60,786 bases of DNA from Pancytospora philotis (Eukaryota > Microsporidia), in NCBI GenBank assembly GCA_023647555.1, contig JALRLY010000256.1, positions 1-60,786 on the forward strand, read 5' to 3'. Shown piece by piece: positions 18,098 through 26,958 of the stretch; positions within the stretch are counted from its first letter, which is position 1; the number at the start of each line of letters is the position of its first letter. The notes under the pieces are model-generated. The model worked only from the letters and a program-made list of their open reading frames with translations, ran no database searches and was not told the origin of the DNA. Both the position numbers and the translations under genes were made by a program.

Positions 18098-18964
18098 ATG
18101 GCAGCGCCGGCGCAGGACAAGGAGGAGTTGCCGGAGATCAAGATGAAGCGCGCGTTCATCGAGAAGCAGATGGCGCTGCTGCAGTACCTCGAGGAGGCCG
18201 AGCGGCTCGCGCTGGTGGACCTCATCCACGACCCGCTCGTCGTGCACCGCGTCGAGGACTACGCGGCGGCGTACAAGGAGCAGAACGACGTGCGGCGGAT
18301 CAAGCGCGTGCTGAAGAGCATGTACAAGCTGAAGCGCAAGGGCGGCAACATATCGCAGTACATCGAGCGGCTCAGCACCGTGCTGCCGCCGCCCGCGGCC
18401 GAGAGCGCGCCCGAGCGCGTCGCGTACACGGCCCGCAGAAACGCGCGACCGGCGCTCTTCCCGCTCGTGCCGATGCCGGAGCCCACCGCGCTGACGCGCG
18501 AGAACGCAACGAGGGACTTCAAGGAGCACATCCGGCGCATCAACAGCTTCCCCAAGTTCAAGATCCAGTACCCGAGCTTCACGCGCTCGCTGACCGTCTC
18601 GCCGTCGCACAGTCAGCTGATCCGGAAGATCGACAAGCAGGAGGGCCTGCCGCCGAAGGAGCAGCCGCAGCCGAGCTGCACGCTGAACGAGATAACATCG
18701 CCGACGTCCTTCCGCAACGGCGTGCTCAAGAGCGTGGGCAGGTCCGCAGGCGCGCAGCGGCCCAGCACGACGCCGAGCAGCCAGGGCTTCGGGCAGCGGC
18801 GCCCCTTCCCGGGCTCGCCCGTCGAGGCCTTCGGCTACCAGCGCAGCCCCCCGACGCTGAGCCCCGAGAGCATCGAGGAGGCGATCGCCCAGAAGAAGCG
18901 GCGGGTCGAGAAGTCGCGGGAGCTGAACGATAAGAACAAGCACGACTCAATGAACAGCCAGTGA
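18098..18964 (+). CDS. Unrecognised basic protein, 288 aa
   Basis: I do not recognise this protein. Residues 1-95 look helical and charged, with many Leu, Glu, Lys and Arg. Residues 95-160 hold a Pro-rich segment, and the C-terminal 120 residues are Ser/Pro/Arg/Gln-rich and probably disordered, ending in a basic stretch (QKKRRVEKS) that could be a nuclear localisation signal. The start at 18098 follows AGGCCCA, matching the CCC start motif; an upstream frame extension begins with GTG and is ignored. Its GC-rich codon use is like the neighbouring housekeeping genes. A nuclear role is only a guess from composition. Confidence 0.75.
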   Translation: MAAPAQDKEELPEIKMKRAFIEKQMALLQYLEEAERLALVDLIHDPLVVHRVEDYAAAYKEQNDVRRIKRVLKSMYKLKRKGGNISQYIERLSTVLPPPAAESAPERVAYTARRNARPALFPLVPMPEPTALTRENATRDFKEHIRRINSFPKFKIQYPSFTRSLTVSPSHSQLIRKIDKQEGLPPKEQPQPSCTLNEITSPTSFRNGVLKSVGRSAGAQRPSTTPSSQGFGQRRPFPGSPVEAFGYQRSPPTLSPESIEEAIAQKKRRVEKSRELNDKNKHDSMNSQ

Positions 18965-19244
18965 AATGTCCAAGTTGAATTGAGATGCTACTGGCGCATC
19001 GCTGCGTGCTATGATAGTTACTCTGCAAATAAATTTAGTAAATTGAAATCGCTAGCTTTTGTATTATTTCACTTCGACTGGGTGCGCTTGCCTCCTATCC
19101 GGGAGCACCCCTGCAAATTACTCGCCGCCAATACCGACTCCTGATTGGTTAGTTTTCTTTTCGTCAAATTAGAAGTTGTGAAGCTGATTGGACGGGGGAC
19201 GGCGCTTTTTCGCAATAAATGGCACCGGCGGCGCTCGCAGTCGT

Positions 19245-21041
19245 ATGGCGCTTCTGGGACCGAAGGACATGCAGGCTGAGAATGCCACGGCGGCGGCCGA
19301 GGCGCTCGGTGCGCCGAACAGAGAGGCGGCGCTGGGCAGCCGGCCCGCGCCGCTGCCGGAGAGCACGCTGTCCTCGGAGCGGAGCAGCATCGAGTCCGAG
19401 GACATCGAGACCTGCAGCATGTTCAGCGACGGCGAGCTCGCGGAGGACGCGTACGTCGAGGACAAGGCGGTGGGCAGCTACCGGATCGTCAAGAGCATCG
19501 GGGGCGGGAGCAGCGGCAAGGTCGTGCTCGCCTACAACACGGAGACCGAGGAGCGCGTCGCGATCAAGATCGTGCGGCGCAAGAGCGGCGAGCTGGGCGC
19601 GGAGGCCGACCGGCGGATATACCGCGAGGTCGTGATATCGACGCTGCTCAACCACCCCAACATCGTGCGCCAGCTGGACTTCCTGTACAACGACTCGTAC
19701 TTCTTCCTGGTCTTTGAGTACGTGAAGGGGCAGCAGCTGTACGATGCGGTGCTCAGGAGCTCGTTCATCAAGGAGGACCAGGCGCGCAAGTACTTCCGGC
19801 AGATCGTGTCCGCCGTGGACTACGTGCACCGCAACTGCATATGCCACCGCGACCTCAAGATCGAGAACATCCTGATCGACCACAACGACAACGTGCGGAT
19901 CATCGACTTCGGGCTGTCCAACTTCTACGACAACAAGCTGATGCTGAAGACGTTCTGCGGGAGTCTGTACTTCGCCGCGCCGGAGCTGCTGCTGGGGCAG
20001 CAGTACAGCGGGCCGGAGGTGGACGTGTGGAGCCTCGGCGTGGTGCTCTACGTGATGCTCTGCGGGAAGGTGCCCTTCGACGACGAGAGCGTGTGCGTGC
20101 TGCAGGGCAAGATCAAGAGCACGCGCTTCGAGTTCTGCCGCGCGCTCTCGCCGCAGGCGCGCGACCTGATCGTCAGCATGCTGAGCACCGGCGATGCGCG
20201 GCTCAGCCTCGACGACGTGAAGAAGTCCGCCTGGCTGAACATCGACCACGAGCACATCGTGCACAACTACATGATAGCGCGCCAGCCGATCCGGAAGCTC
20301 AACCCAGAGTGCCTGACGGCGCTCAAGGCGGTGCTCGCCTTCGACTTCGACGATGTGGAGGACGAGCTGCGCAACTTCGTGGATCTCTGCAGCGCGGAGC
20401 TCGGCTCGCTCGAGGGGATCTACCTGACCAAGCGGCCCATCGTTTCGCTCTACTACCTGCTCGTGGAGGACTACTGCGTGCGGCCCGAGCGCACGCGCAA
20501 CTTTGCTGCCGAGCCCTGCACGGACACCTCCGAGAGCGACGAGGCGCACGGCGGCGCGGGCAGCATGCCCGCGGTGCTGCACAACTTCGTGAACTTCGTG
20601 CTGGCCGGCTCGCACGACGAGGTGTACAAGCGCTACTTCATCAAGAGCGTGTTCAAGCGCAGCCCGGCCATCAGGCCGCAGCAGACGGCGCAGCCGTCCT
20701 GGCCCAGGATCCGCAAGTCCTACTTCAAAGGCTTCTTCAAAGGCATCCGCGTGCGCAACATCGGCTCGCACAACGCGCTCAAGAAGACGGTGCTGGACAT
20801 ATTCGGCAAGCTGGAGATCATATACGAGGCCAAGGAGAAGAGCTACTACTGCTCGTACTTCGACAAGGACGAGGAGTGCTTCTTCAAGATCTCCATGTAC
20901 TACAACGTCATACTCTCCGAGTACTACCTCAACGTCAAGCTGCTGAACAGCAAGGAAAAGCGCTTCAGAGAGCTCTTCGGCGTTATACAGACTATGCTGA
21001 ACAACAGGACATGCCCGGTCGGAGCGCCACAGCCCGAGTAG
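19245..21041 (+). CDS. KIN1/PAR-1/MARK-type serine/threonine kinase with KA1 tail
   Basis: This is a protein kinase of the CAMKL group. The kinase domain covers about residues 79-330. The glycine loop is GGGSSGKV, the catalytic lysine is in VAIKIV (Lys108), the catalytic loop is HRDLKIEN at residue 201, DFG is at 221, and the activation loop ends TFCGSLYFAAPE, the KIN1/SNF1/MARK style. The far C-terminus (YYNVILSEYYLNVKLLNSKEKRFREL) resembles a KA1 membrane-binding domain, which favours KIN1/MARK over SNF1. Such kinases control polarity and exocytosis. The frame is open to 19188, but that codon is TTG. ATG 19245 is taken as start, with ATG 19269 as an alternative. An equally long antisense frame overlaps it and is a codon-bias shadow. 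Confidence 0.93.
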   Translation: MALLGPKDMQAENATAAAEALGAPNREAALGSRPAPLPESTLSSERSSIESEDIETCSMFSDGELAEDAYVEDKAVGSYRIVKSIGGGSSGKVVLAYNTETEERVAIKIVRRKSGELGAEADRRIYREVVISTLLNHPNIVRQLDFLYNDSYFFLVFEYVKGQQLYDAVLRSSFIKEDQARKYFRQIVSAVDYVHRNCICHRDLKIENILIDHNDNVRIIDFGLSNFYDNKLMLKTFCGSLYFAAPELLLGQQYSGPEVDVWSLGVVLYVMLCGKVPFDDESVCVLQGKIKSTRFEFCRALSPQARDLIVSMLSTGDARLSLDDVKKSAWLNIDHEHIVHNYMIARQPIRKLNPECLTALKAVLAFDFDDVEDELRNFVDLCSAELGSLEGIYLTKRPIVSLYYLLVEDYCVRPERTRNFAAEPCTDTSESDEAHGGAGSMPAVLHNFVNFVLAGSHDEVYKRYFIKSVFKRSPAIRPQQTAQPSWPRIRKSYFKGFFKGIRVRNIGSHNALKKTVLDIFGKLEIIYEAKEKSYYCSYFDKDEECFFKISMYYNVILSEYYLNVKLLNSKEKRFRELFGVIQTMLNNRTCPVGAPQPE

Positions 21042-21579
21042 GCGCAAGAATGAAATAAATATGGTTAAGTGTAGCTGATTTTAATGCTTATGTGCTCTAA
21101 TGAGATACACATCTGAGTGTAGTGAGTAGTTATGGAGCAACCAGTTTATAAATACCAGCTGCGTTTGCGTAATACGCGCCGAGACAGCTCCGCGCCTGCA
21201 AAAATTTTCACAATTTTGCTATTTAAAAAACGCAGCTCAGCAGCCCACTGGGTTTTTCTCTTGCTTTTTGTAAAGTTGAGGTTCATGCCCCAGTGATAAT
21301 CGCGGACGCGCGCACAGCCTCCAAGGCGTTGCACACCCCGTACATTTATAAGTTCAAGTTTTCTGTGCATATGCCGGCGTGCCTGAAAAAGCGCGTCTGG
21401 TGCAGTGTTTGTATGGATGCTGGCTGCCCATCATGTTGTACGCCGAGTGCTGCCCTTCGCATACGGTGCTCGGCGTTTTACATCTTTGTTTTGGCATCTT
21501 TGTTTTGACCGTCTGAGCGCGTGCTGTGCTGCCGCCTGTGTTTCAGCGGGCTGAGACAATAAATTTCAGAGGAGGCGGA
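21042..21579. other. Gene-poor spacer, 538 bp
   Basis: No supported gene. One AAAATTTT box at 21201-21208 has no convincing reading frame behind it on either strand. A 74-codon minus-strand frame (21146-21370) starts with ATG and contains an internal ATG behind a GGGGC motif, but it resembles nothing I know. The right end is the upstream region of the CAP-domain gene, with no CCC motif visible. Confidence 0.5.
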
Positions 21580-23514
21580 ATGAAAGTGATGCTGCAACTG
21601 ATCGCTGTTCTGGCGGCCGGCGGCACGGCCGCGGTGCTTTACGAGCACGAGGCCAGGTACGGTGATGACACTGTTGCGTATGCATCGATGGGACAGGGCG
21701 AGCGCTCCGGGCGCGGGCAGGACCGGACGGGCGCCGGGTCGAGCGACCGCGAGCTCGAGCGGCAGATGGCCGAGATCATAAACGACTACCGGAAGGAGGC
21801 CGGGATGGAGCCGCTCGCGAGGGACGGGATCCTCCGCCGCGCCTCGCAGGAGCACGCGCAGAACATGTGCAAAAACGCGGTCCTCGCGCACAGCTCCTCG
21901 GGCGACTCGCTGCACGACAGGGTGCGCAGCCTGGGCTACGAGGTGGTGCGCGTCGGGCAGAACATCGCGAAGCAGGAGAACTCGGACTACGTCGAGCTCA
22001 GCAAGGCGTGGCTCGGGAGCGACGAACACCGCAGGAACATCTTCGGGGACTACACGAACACCGAGGTGGTGACGTGCCGGGACCGCAAGGGCGACCGCTA
22101 CTGGGTGCAGATTTTCGGCCGGAACGCCGGCAACAAGGACATCGGCGTGGCTGGGGACGTGCACAAGATGCAGCAGACGCTGACCCGGAACAACCCGGCC
22201 GTGGAGAACGACAGCTACGTAGTGATGCTCAAGCCCTGCGACGGGAACGAGGATGATGCAGACAACTGCAGTCCGCGCCACAGCAAGGCGCCCGAGAGCT
22301 TCGGCGGTTTCAAGCCGCTGCGGCCGCAGATGCAGAAGCAGCTGCTCGACCAGCTCCGGCAGTTGCTTAACTCGCCGAGCGATGATTCCACAGAGGGCCC
22401 AAGTACCATGCACGGTAAAAAACGCGGAGACACGGATTACAGCATTTCTAGGGTCCACGAGCCCCATAGAACGCACAGCACGGACACATCGACGCGGAAG
22501 CGCAGCTCCTCGGAGATTCCCAGGTCTGTGACGCTTTCCCGCTGGACCGAAGAAAGCAGCTCTACGCGCTCTGCCCACCGCACGAGCTCTTCGCGCAGCT
22601 TGGCAGTCCCATCGATATCCTTTTCTAATACCCCACGCGACACAACCACTGTTTACTCTACGGTTACAGTCCGCATTTCAGAGCCACACACGGTCTACCA
22701 GACAACCACCGACTACGTGTACAGCTCCCGTTTCTATACGACAGATGCAGGAAGCAGCGCTGCGAGTAGCTCCTACACGGATAGCACGTCTACTGCTTCT
22801 TCATCGGCTTATGTACCGTCCACGACTGCATCTGCTGTTCATCGCACTCACACACCACGCAGCTCAACTGCGTCAAGCACTGTCTCTGTGCCCGCTGCGT
22901 ACATCTCTAGCATAATTGAAGAGATTCTGGGCGATGCGGGCAAATGGTCGCACAAAAGCCCTTTCAGCGCTGATAGCTCATCGGCTAGGAGCAGTATGAA
23001 GCGAACCAGCTCTGCTACCCGCACATTATCATCATCGGTGGAGCGCAGCAGCCCGCAGCAGCCGACAACCACTGAGAGCCCCGTGCCTAATTCAGTGCTC
23101 GTCGACCTGATCAACGCGCTGACGGCAAGCCCCGATATCCAGAAGCTGCAGTGCAAGTGCAAGGACTCGAGCAAGTACAACTGCTGCCCGGGCACAGATA
23201 ATGGCAGCGGCGGCCAGCCTGGCTCAAAGCACACTCCGGCGGGAGGCACGTCCCGGCCCGATAAAAATAAGGGGAATAACCGCGAGGGCCCTGAGCGTGG
23301 AACCCATAGCAGCGATCCAAGGCCCAAGGCGAACCGCGGCCCGGTGAAGAAGAACCAACCGCTTCCGGGCATCCCCAAGCAGGACCTCGTGTCGCTTCTG
23401 CATGGCCTTCTAAAGGAAAATGAGTTCAGCATCAAAATTACCGACGGACAGACGAATTCAGGCGAGACCAGCAAGATCGAGATCGATAAGGCGCTTCTGG
23501 GGAACGACGAGTAA
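21580..23514 (+). CDS. Secreted CAP-domain (SCP/PR-1) protein with Ser/Thr-rich mucin-like tail
   Basis: The 644-residue product begins with a likely signal peptide (MKVMLQLIAVLAAGGTAAVL). A CAP domain follows at about residues 55-180. It shows ERQMAEIINDYRKEAGMEPL, the HAQNMCKNAVLAHSS block with the metal-binding His, RVGQNIA, and AWLGSDEHRRNIF with the second His. The rest is low-complexity: Ser/Thr-rich from about 260 to 510, likely O-glycosylated, then a Cys cluster (LQCKCKDSSKYNCC) and a Gly/Pro/Lys-rich tail. It could be a spore-wall, polar-tube-associated or host-directed protein. CAP proteins of fungi can bind sterols; whether this one does is not visible. The chosen ATG is the one that exposes the signal peptide. 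The upstream frame adds 18 non-hydrophobic residues. Confidence 0.88.
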   Translation: MKVMLQLIAVLAAGGTAAVLYEHEARYGDDTVAYASMGQGERSGRGQDRTGAGSSDRELERQMAEIINDYRKEAGMEPLARDGILRRASQEHAQNMCKNAVLAHSSSGDSLHDRVRSLGYEVVRVGQNIAKQENSDYVELSKAWLGSDEHRRNIFGDYTNTEVVTCRDRKGDRYWVQIFGRNAGNKDIGVAGDVHKMQQTLTRNNPAVENDSYVVMLKPCDGNEDDADNCSPRHSKAPESFGGFKPLRPQMQKQLLDQLRQLLNSPSDDSTEGPSTMHGKKRGDTDYSISRVHEPHRTHSTDTSTRKRSSSEIPRSVTLSRWTEESSSTRSAHRTSSSRSLAVPSISFSNTPRDTTTVYSTVTVRISEPHTVYQTTTDYVYSSRFYTTDAGSSAASSSYTDSTSTASSSAYVPSTTASAVHRTHTPRSSTASSTVSVPAAYISSIIEEILGDAGKWSHKSPFSADSSSARSSMKRTSSATRTLSSSVERSSPQQPTTTESPVPNSVLVDLINALTASPDIQKLQCKCKDSSKYNCCPGTDNGSGGQPGSKHTPAGGTSRPDKNKGNNREGPERGTHSSDPRPKANRGPVKKNQPLPGIPKQDLVSLLHGLLKENEFSIKITDGQTNSGETSKIEIDKALLGNDE

Positions 23515-23756
23515 GGCATAAGCTGTTAGATGATGTGATTTATGTGGATTATGTTATTATGTGGCAAATCATTTTGCACGCACGCCTGCAGTATATTCAA
23601 AGCAAATAAACTAAATTTATAAGCGTTGTATTACGTGAGCATTTAGCGTTCAGTATAATGAATTTTGTGGCCGGTTAAATACATACACCAATAGCTGCTG
23701 CACTATAACGCAGTAAACAACCAAAGACTATTTTTTGAATAATTTAAGCTAGAATA

Positions 23757-25355
23757 TCACTCGTACGGCAGCAGACCGACCTTGTCAAAGATCGTCTGCA
23801 GATCGAGCAGGAACTTCTCGGTGTTCTCGTGGAGCCGCGACAGCGAGATCCCGTCGATGTTGAATCCGACCACAATGGAAACGCTGAGGACCTTCTGGCT
23901 CACGAGCTTGGAGTCCTTGTAGTACGGGTTCCTGCGGAAGATCTTCGGGTGCGAGTCGATGTGGTCCTTGAGCGCCTGCAGCAGATCGTCCTTCTTGCTC
24001 CTGTAGTTGTGCAGGTTGAACGGATAGGTGTAGACCTGCTCGTACGTCTTGCTGAGCCGGAGATTGGTGATCGGCGTGCCGAGCAGCTTGTTGTTCGGGT
24101 GGATGACGATCAGCTTGTTGACCGCGAGCGAGGAGGTGAGCATGTTGATGGCCATCACCTTCGACAGGTGGCCGTCGACGATCACGTAGTCGTTGATCTC
24201 GCAGGGGCGCGTGAAGAACACGAAGATGAGCGAGCCGAGGAAGTTCTTGATGATGTCCGAGAAGATGTAGCCGCCGGACGCGAGGCCGGTTATGACGAGC
24301 GCGATCCTGTTCTCGCCGCTGCCGCTGGACAGCAGCTGGCTGTAGACGATCGAGGCGCAGATCGCGATGCAGAGGAAGTTCGCGACGAAGTTGAGGTTCT
24401 CGACGGAGGAGTTCTTGTGCGTGAGCCCGTTCGCGAGCTGCGCCTGCTCGTTCATCGTGTTTTCGTAGAGGATGCGGAAGTCGTGGTTCTCCAGATGGTC
24501 GGTCTCGCAGTCGCGGTCCAGATAGGCGTAGATGGCCGTGGCCTCCTCGCGGGAGATCGCCTTGCAGAGCTCGGCGAAGGACACGACGCCAATGCCGTGC
24601 GAGAGCTTCTCGACGAGCTGCGCGCTGATGATGTCGTAGTCGTCCGAGGAGCCTGCGTCGATCAGCTGGTTCAGCGTCTTGAGCGCATCGACCATCGCTG
24701 CGTTCTTCGCGATCCGCTCGGCGTAGTACACGAAGTGCACGTGGTAGCTCAGGCCGTAGAGCAGAATGCTCTTGATGAAGAACACGCCGGCGCACAGGCT
24801 GATCGCCATGTAGAACGCCGCGATGTTCTCGAAGACCTTCTGCCAGCCGATCGCGTTGAGCAGCTTGCTGCTGAGCGTCTCAGCGGCAGGCGCCGCGTTG
24901 GGCGCCGCTCCCGCTGCCGCCGCGGTTGTGGCGGGATCGACGGGCAGCGTGTTGATCCGCAAGTAGTAGGAGAAAACGAAGCTCACCAGCATGAGCGCGA
25001 TGAGGTCCGAATACCTGTTGAAGATGCCGTAGATGAAGTTGGCCTCGATGCCCAGCTGGCGGAGCAGATACTCGGAGAACAGCAGCGCCGTGCTCAGCGC
25101 CGTGAAGGCTGCCACAAAGAAGGCCATGTACTCAATGAAACTCAGCAGCGTCGCGAAGAAGTGCTGCTCGTTCTCGTAGCCTCTGAGCAGCAGACTGCAC
25201 ACAAAGCCGACCACGATGCACCCTAAAATGACGCTGCCACGCTTGACGAACCGCCTCAGCTTAGGCTGGCTCGCGCTGTCGTGCTCCAGCGTGGCCTTCT
25301 CAAGGACCGGACTCTGGGCGATGGACATATTAGTGTCGCGCGACTCCTCAATCAT
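23757..25355 (-). CDS. MscS-family mechanosensitive ion channel
   Basis: This is a membrane channel of the MscS superfamily. In the 532-residue product, hydrophobic segments lie near residues 36-55, 65-95 and 110-135, two more flank residue 200, and two lie just before the MscS pore region. The pore and beta-domain region reads VITGLASGGYIFSDIIKNFLGSLIFVFFTRPCEINDYVIV, the TM3 and beta-domain signature of MscS, followed by LTSSLAVNKLIVIHPNNKL. Microsporidia are known to carry MscS genes thought to be of bacterial origin, and this fits that group. The ATG at 25355 is preceded by TTGCCCGCCC, the local start motif; a longer upstream frame is ignored. It probably helps osmotic control, important in spore germination (inference). 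Confidence 0.9.
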   Translation of the reverse strand: MIEESRDTNMSIAQSPVLEKATLEHDSASQPKLRRFVKRGSVILGCIVVGFVCSLLLRGYENEQHFFATLLSFIEYMAFFVAAFTALSTALLFSEYLLRQLGIEANFIYGIFNRYSDLIALMLVSFVFSYYLRINTLPVDPATTAAAAGAAPNAAPAAETLSSKLLNAIGWQKVFENIAAFYMAISLCAGVFFIKSILLYGLSYHVHFVYYAERIAKNAAMVDALKTLNQLIDAGSSDDYDIISAQLVEKLSHGIGVVSFAELCKAISREEATAIYAYLDRDCETDHLENHDFRILYENTMNEQAQLANGLTHKNSSVENLNFVANFLCIAICASIVYSQLLSSGSGENRIALVITGLASGGYIFSDIIKNFLGSLIFVFFTRPCEINDYVIVDGHLSKVMAINMLTSSLAVNKLIVIHPNNKLLGTPITNLRLSKTYEQVYTYPFNLHNYRSKKDDLLQALKDHIDSHPKIFRRNPYYKDSKLVSQKVLSVSIVVGFNIDGISLSRLHENTEKFLLDLQTIFDKVGLLPYE

Positions 25356-25693
25356 GGGCGGGCAACCATTACGTCTTAAATGCACTGCTCCTTTACTCCT
25401 CTGCTCCTTTGCTCCTATAGCGTTTGGACCAATCAGGGCTGATGAACAGATGCGGTGGTGAGCGCAGCCAACGAGGCAGGAGCCGGATGCATACTCAAGG
25501 AAAAGTGGGGATGGCTCGTGTAGAGCACTTAAAATCAAGTTAAAGCCACCAATAATCTGCCATGAGAGTTGCAAGCCTATCGGGCGAATAGCAGCAGGCC
25601 AAAAACGAGTCTCTACACCAGATAGTTCTGGTACGACAACGCATCTGCAGACCGCGTCTAAGAACACATTCCAAGCTCCTAATAAATATTTAA
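25356..25693. other. Spacer with CTCCTTT-like short repeats, 338 bp
   Basis: No gene is seen. A pyrimidine-rich run of four CTCCT units, in part CTCCTTT, lies at about 25386-25416, upstream of the MscS start. The right end is the 3' flank of the 14-3-3 gene, with AATAAATATTTAAT next to its stop. Confidence 0.5.
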
Positions 25694-26464
25694 TCACGCG
25701 TGTTCGACGTTGTCATCGTTGGCCTTGCTCTGGCTGGCGTCATTCTTCGACGACCACAGCGTGAGGTTGTCGCGCAGGAGCTGCATGATGAGCGTGGAGT
25801 CCTTGTAGTAGTCCTCAGAGAGCGCGTCGAGCCCGGCGATGGCGTCGCTGAACGCCTTGCGCGCGATGTTGCACGCAGCCTCGGTGTTGCTCAGAATTTC
25901 GTAGTTGAACACCGAGAAGTTGAGATACAGCCCGAGCCGGATCGGGTCCGTGCAGCTGAGCCCCTCCGCGAGGTCCTTGGCCGCCGTATAGCACTGCAGC
26001 GCGAGGTTGGAGGCGTCCTTCTCCTCCTCCCCGGAGAGCACCTCGGCCTTGTAGCGGTAGTAGTCGCCCTTCATCTTCAGGAAGAAGACCTTGTTGGGCA
26101 GCGGCTTGCTGTCGATGTCGGTGAGCGCGTAGGAGTCGATGATATCGAGGACCTCCTGGCTGTACGCCAGCAGCTCCTCCTCGACGCGGCCCAGGATCTC
26201 CTCGACGATCTGCAGCTCGCTGGACTGCTTCTCCTCGAGCTTCTGCTTCTCAGAGAAGAGCACGCGCCAGCTGTTCCGGCGCGAGCTCACCAGATTCTTG
26301 TACGCCAGCGAAAAGAGATTCCTGATCGACATCGTGATCTCCAGATTCTCCTCGTGGCATATCTGCAGGACATTGCGCATTTCCACGGCCATGTCCTGGT
26401 ACCTCTCGGCCGCGTCGTAGAAGCGGGCCTTCTGGATGTGCACTTGCTCCTTACTCTCCGCCAT
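25694..26464 (-). CDS. 14-3-3 protein
   Basis: This is a phosphoserine-binding adaptor protein that forms dimers in the cytosol and regulates many signalling partners. The 256-residue length is normal. Family hallmarks are the RNLFSLAYKNLVSSRRNSWR block (helix 3, phosphopeptide-contacting Lys and Arg), MKGDYYRYKAEV (second Arg-Tyr pair), the SDAIAGLDALSEDYYKDSTLIMQLLRDNLTLW block of the last helices, and an acidic tail. The start is 7 bp after an AAAATTTT box (26471-26478), with a CCCT motif between. The stop overlaps an A/T run. Kinases that could make its ligands include the KIN1-type kinase nearby, but no link is shown. Confidence 0.97.
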   Translation of the reverse strand: MAESKEQVHIQKARFYDAAERYQDMAVEMRNVLQICHEENLEITMSIRNLFSLAYKNLVSSRRNSWRVLFSEKQKLEEKQSSELQIVEEILGRVEEELLAYSQEVLDIIDSYALTDIDSKPLPNKVFFLKMKGDYYRYKAEVLSGEEEKDASNLALQCYTAAKDLAEGLSCTDPIRLGLYLNFSVFNYEILSNTEAACNIARKAFSDAIAGLDALSEDYYKDSTLIMQLLRDNLTLWSSKNDASQSKANDDNVEHA

Positions 26465-26958
26465 TAGGGTAAAATTTTCGCCACGCTACTATAGACTGGG
26501 TGATCACGCCTGTGGGCGAGCGCGATCTACTGGAAGATTTCTAGTGCATTGACTAGGCGAGCTATTCCCTGCACTGCGAGTGTAGAAGTACATTCGTCTT
26601 GCGTGATGCTTTAGCTTGTGTGCACACCAATCCTATGCTTGCTCCACGAGTAGAGTGAATGCGAGCCGGCTATATGGCGCAATTTACTGGAGATGGCGAA
26701 GTTTGAGGTGTTTGCAATGAACTCTTCTAATGCGAATATTGACCATGCTCAGCAGAGCGTGCACCAGGTATCGCCTATAAAGACGCGGTGCGCCGCACAA
26801 TGGTACATCACAACTGATCGAATCTATTGCAAAGTGATGGAAAATTTTGGAGGTTCAAGCTGCACAGTGAAGCACGAAATAAAAAACTACTGCCGTAAAA
26901 GAGTAGCAGCCAAGCTAAATACCGGCTCGGATTGCTGCGCGTATAATTTAAGAAGTAT
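26465..26958. other. Gene-poor spacer, 494 bp, with a weak 89-codon frame
   Basis: A plus-strand ATG frame covers 26693-26962. Its product is AT-rich in codon use, has no recognisable motif, lacks the start signal and overlaps the stop of the next gene, so I do not call it a gene. An AAAATTTT box at 26841-26848 lies inside it. No tRNA is visible. Confidence 0.45.

Noticed and set aside
19164..21047. A 627-codon minus-strand frame covering the KIN1-type kinase gene
   Set aside because: It is exactly antisense to a gene with all kinase motifs, is Val/Leu/His/Ala/Arg-rich without any motif, and is explained by GC-rich third positions that remove antisense stops.
21201..21208. AAAATTTT box suggesting a gene start
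   Set aside because: No reasonable frame begins within 100 bp on either strand.
23829..25226. A 465-codon plus-strand frame opposite the MscS gene
   Set aside because: Antisense shadow of a gene with clear channel motifs; composition is that of reversed codons.
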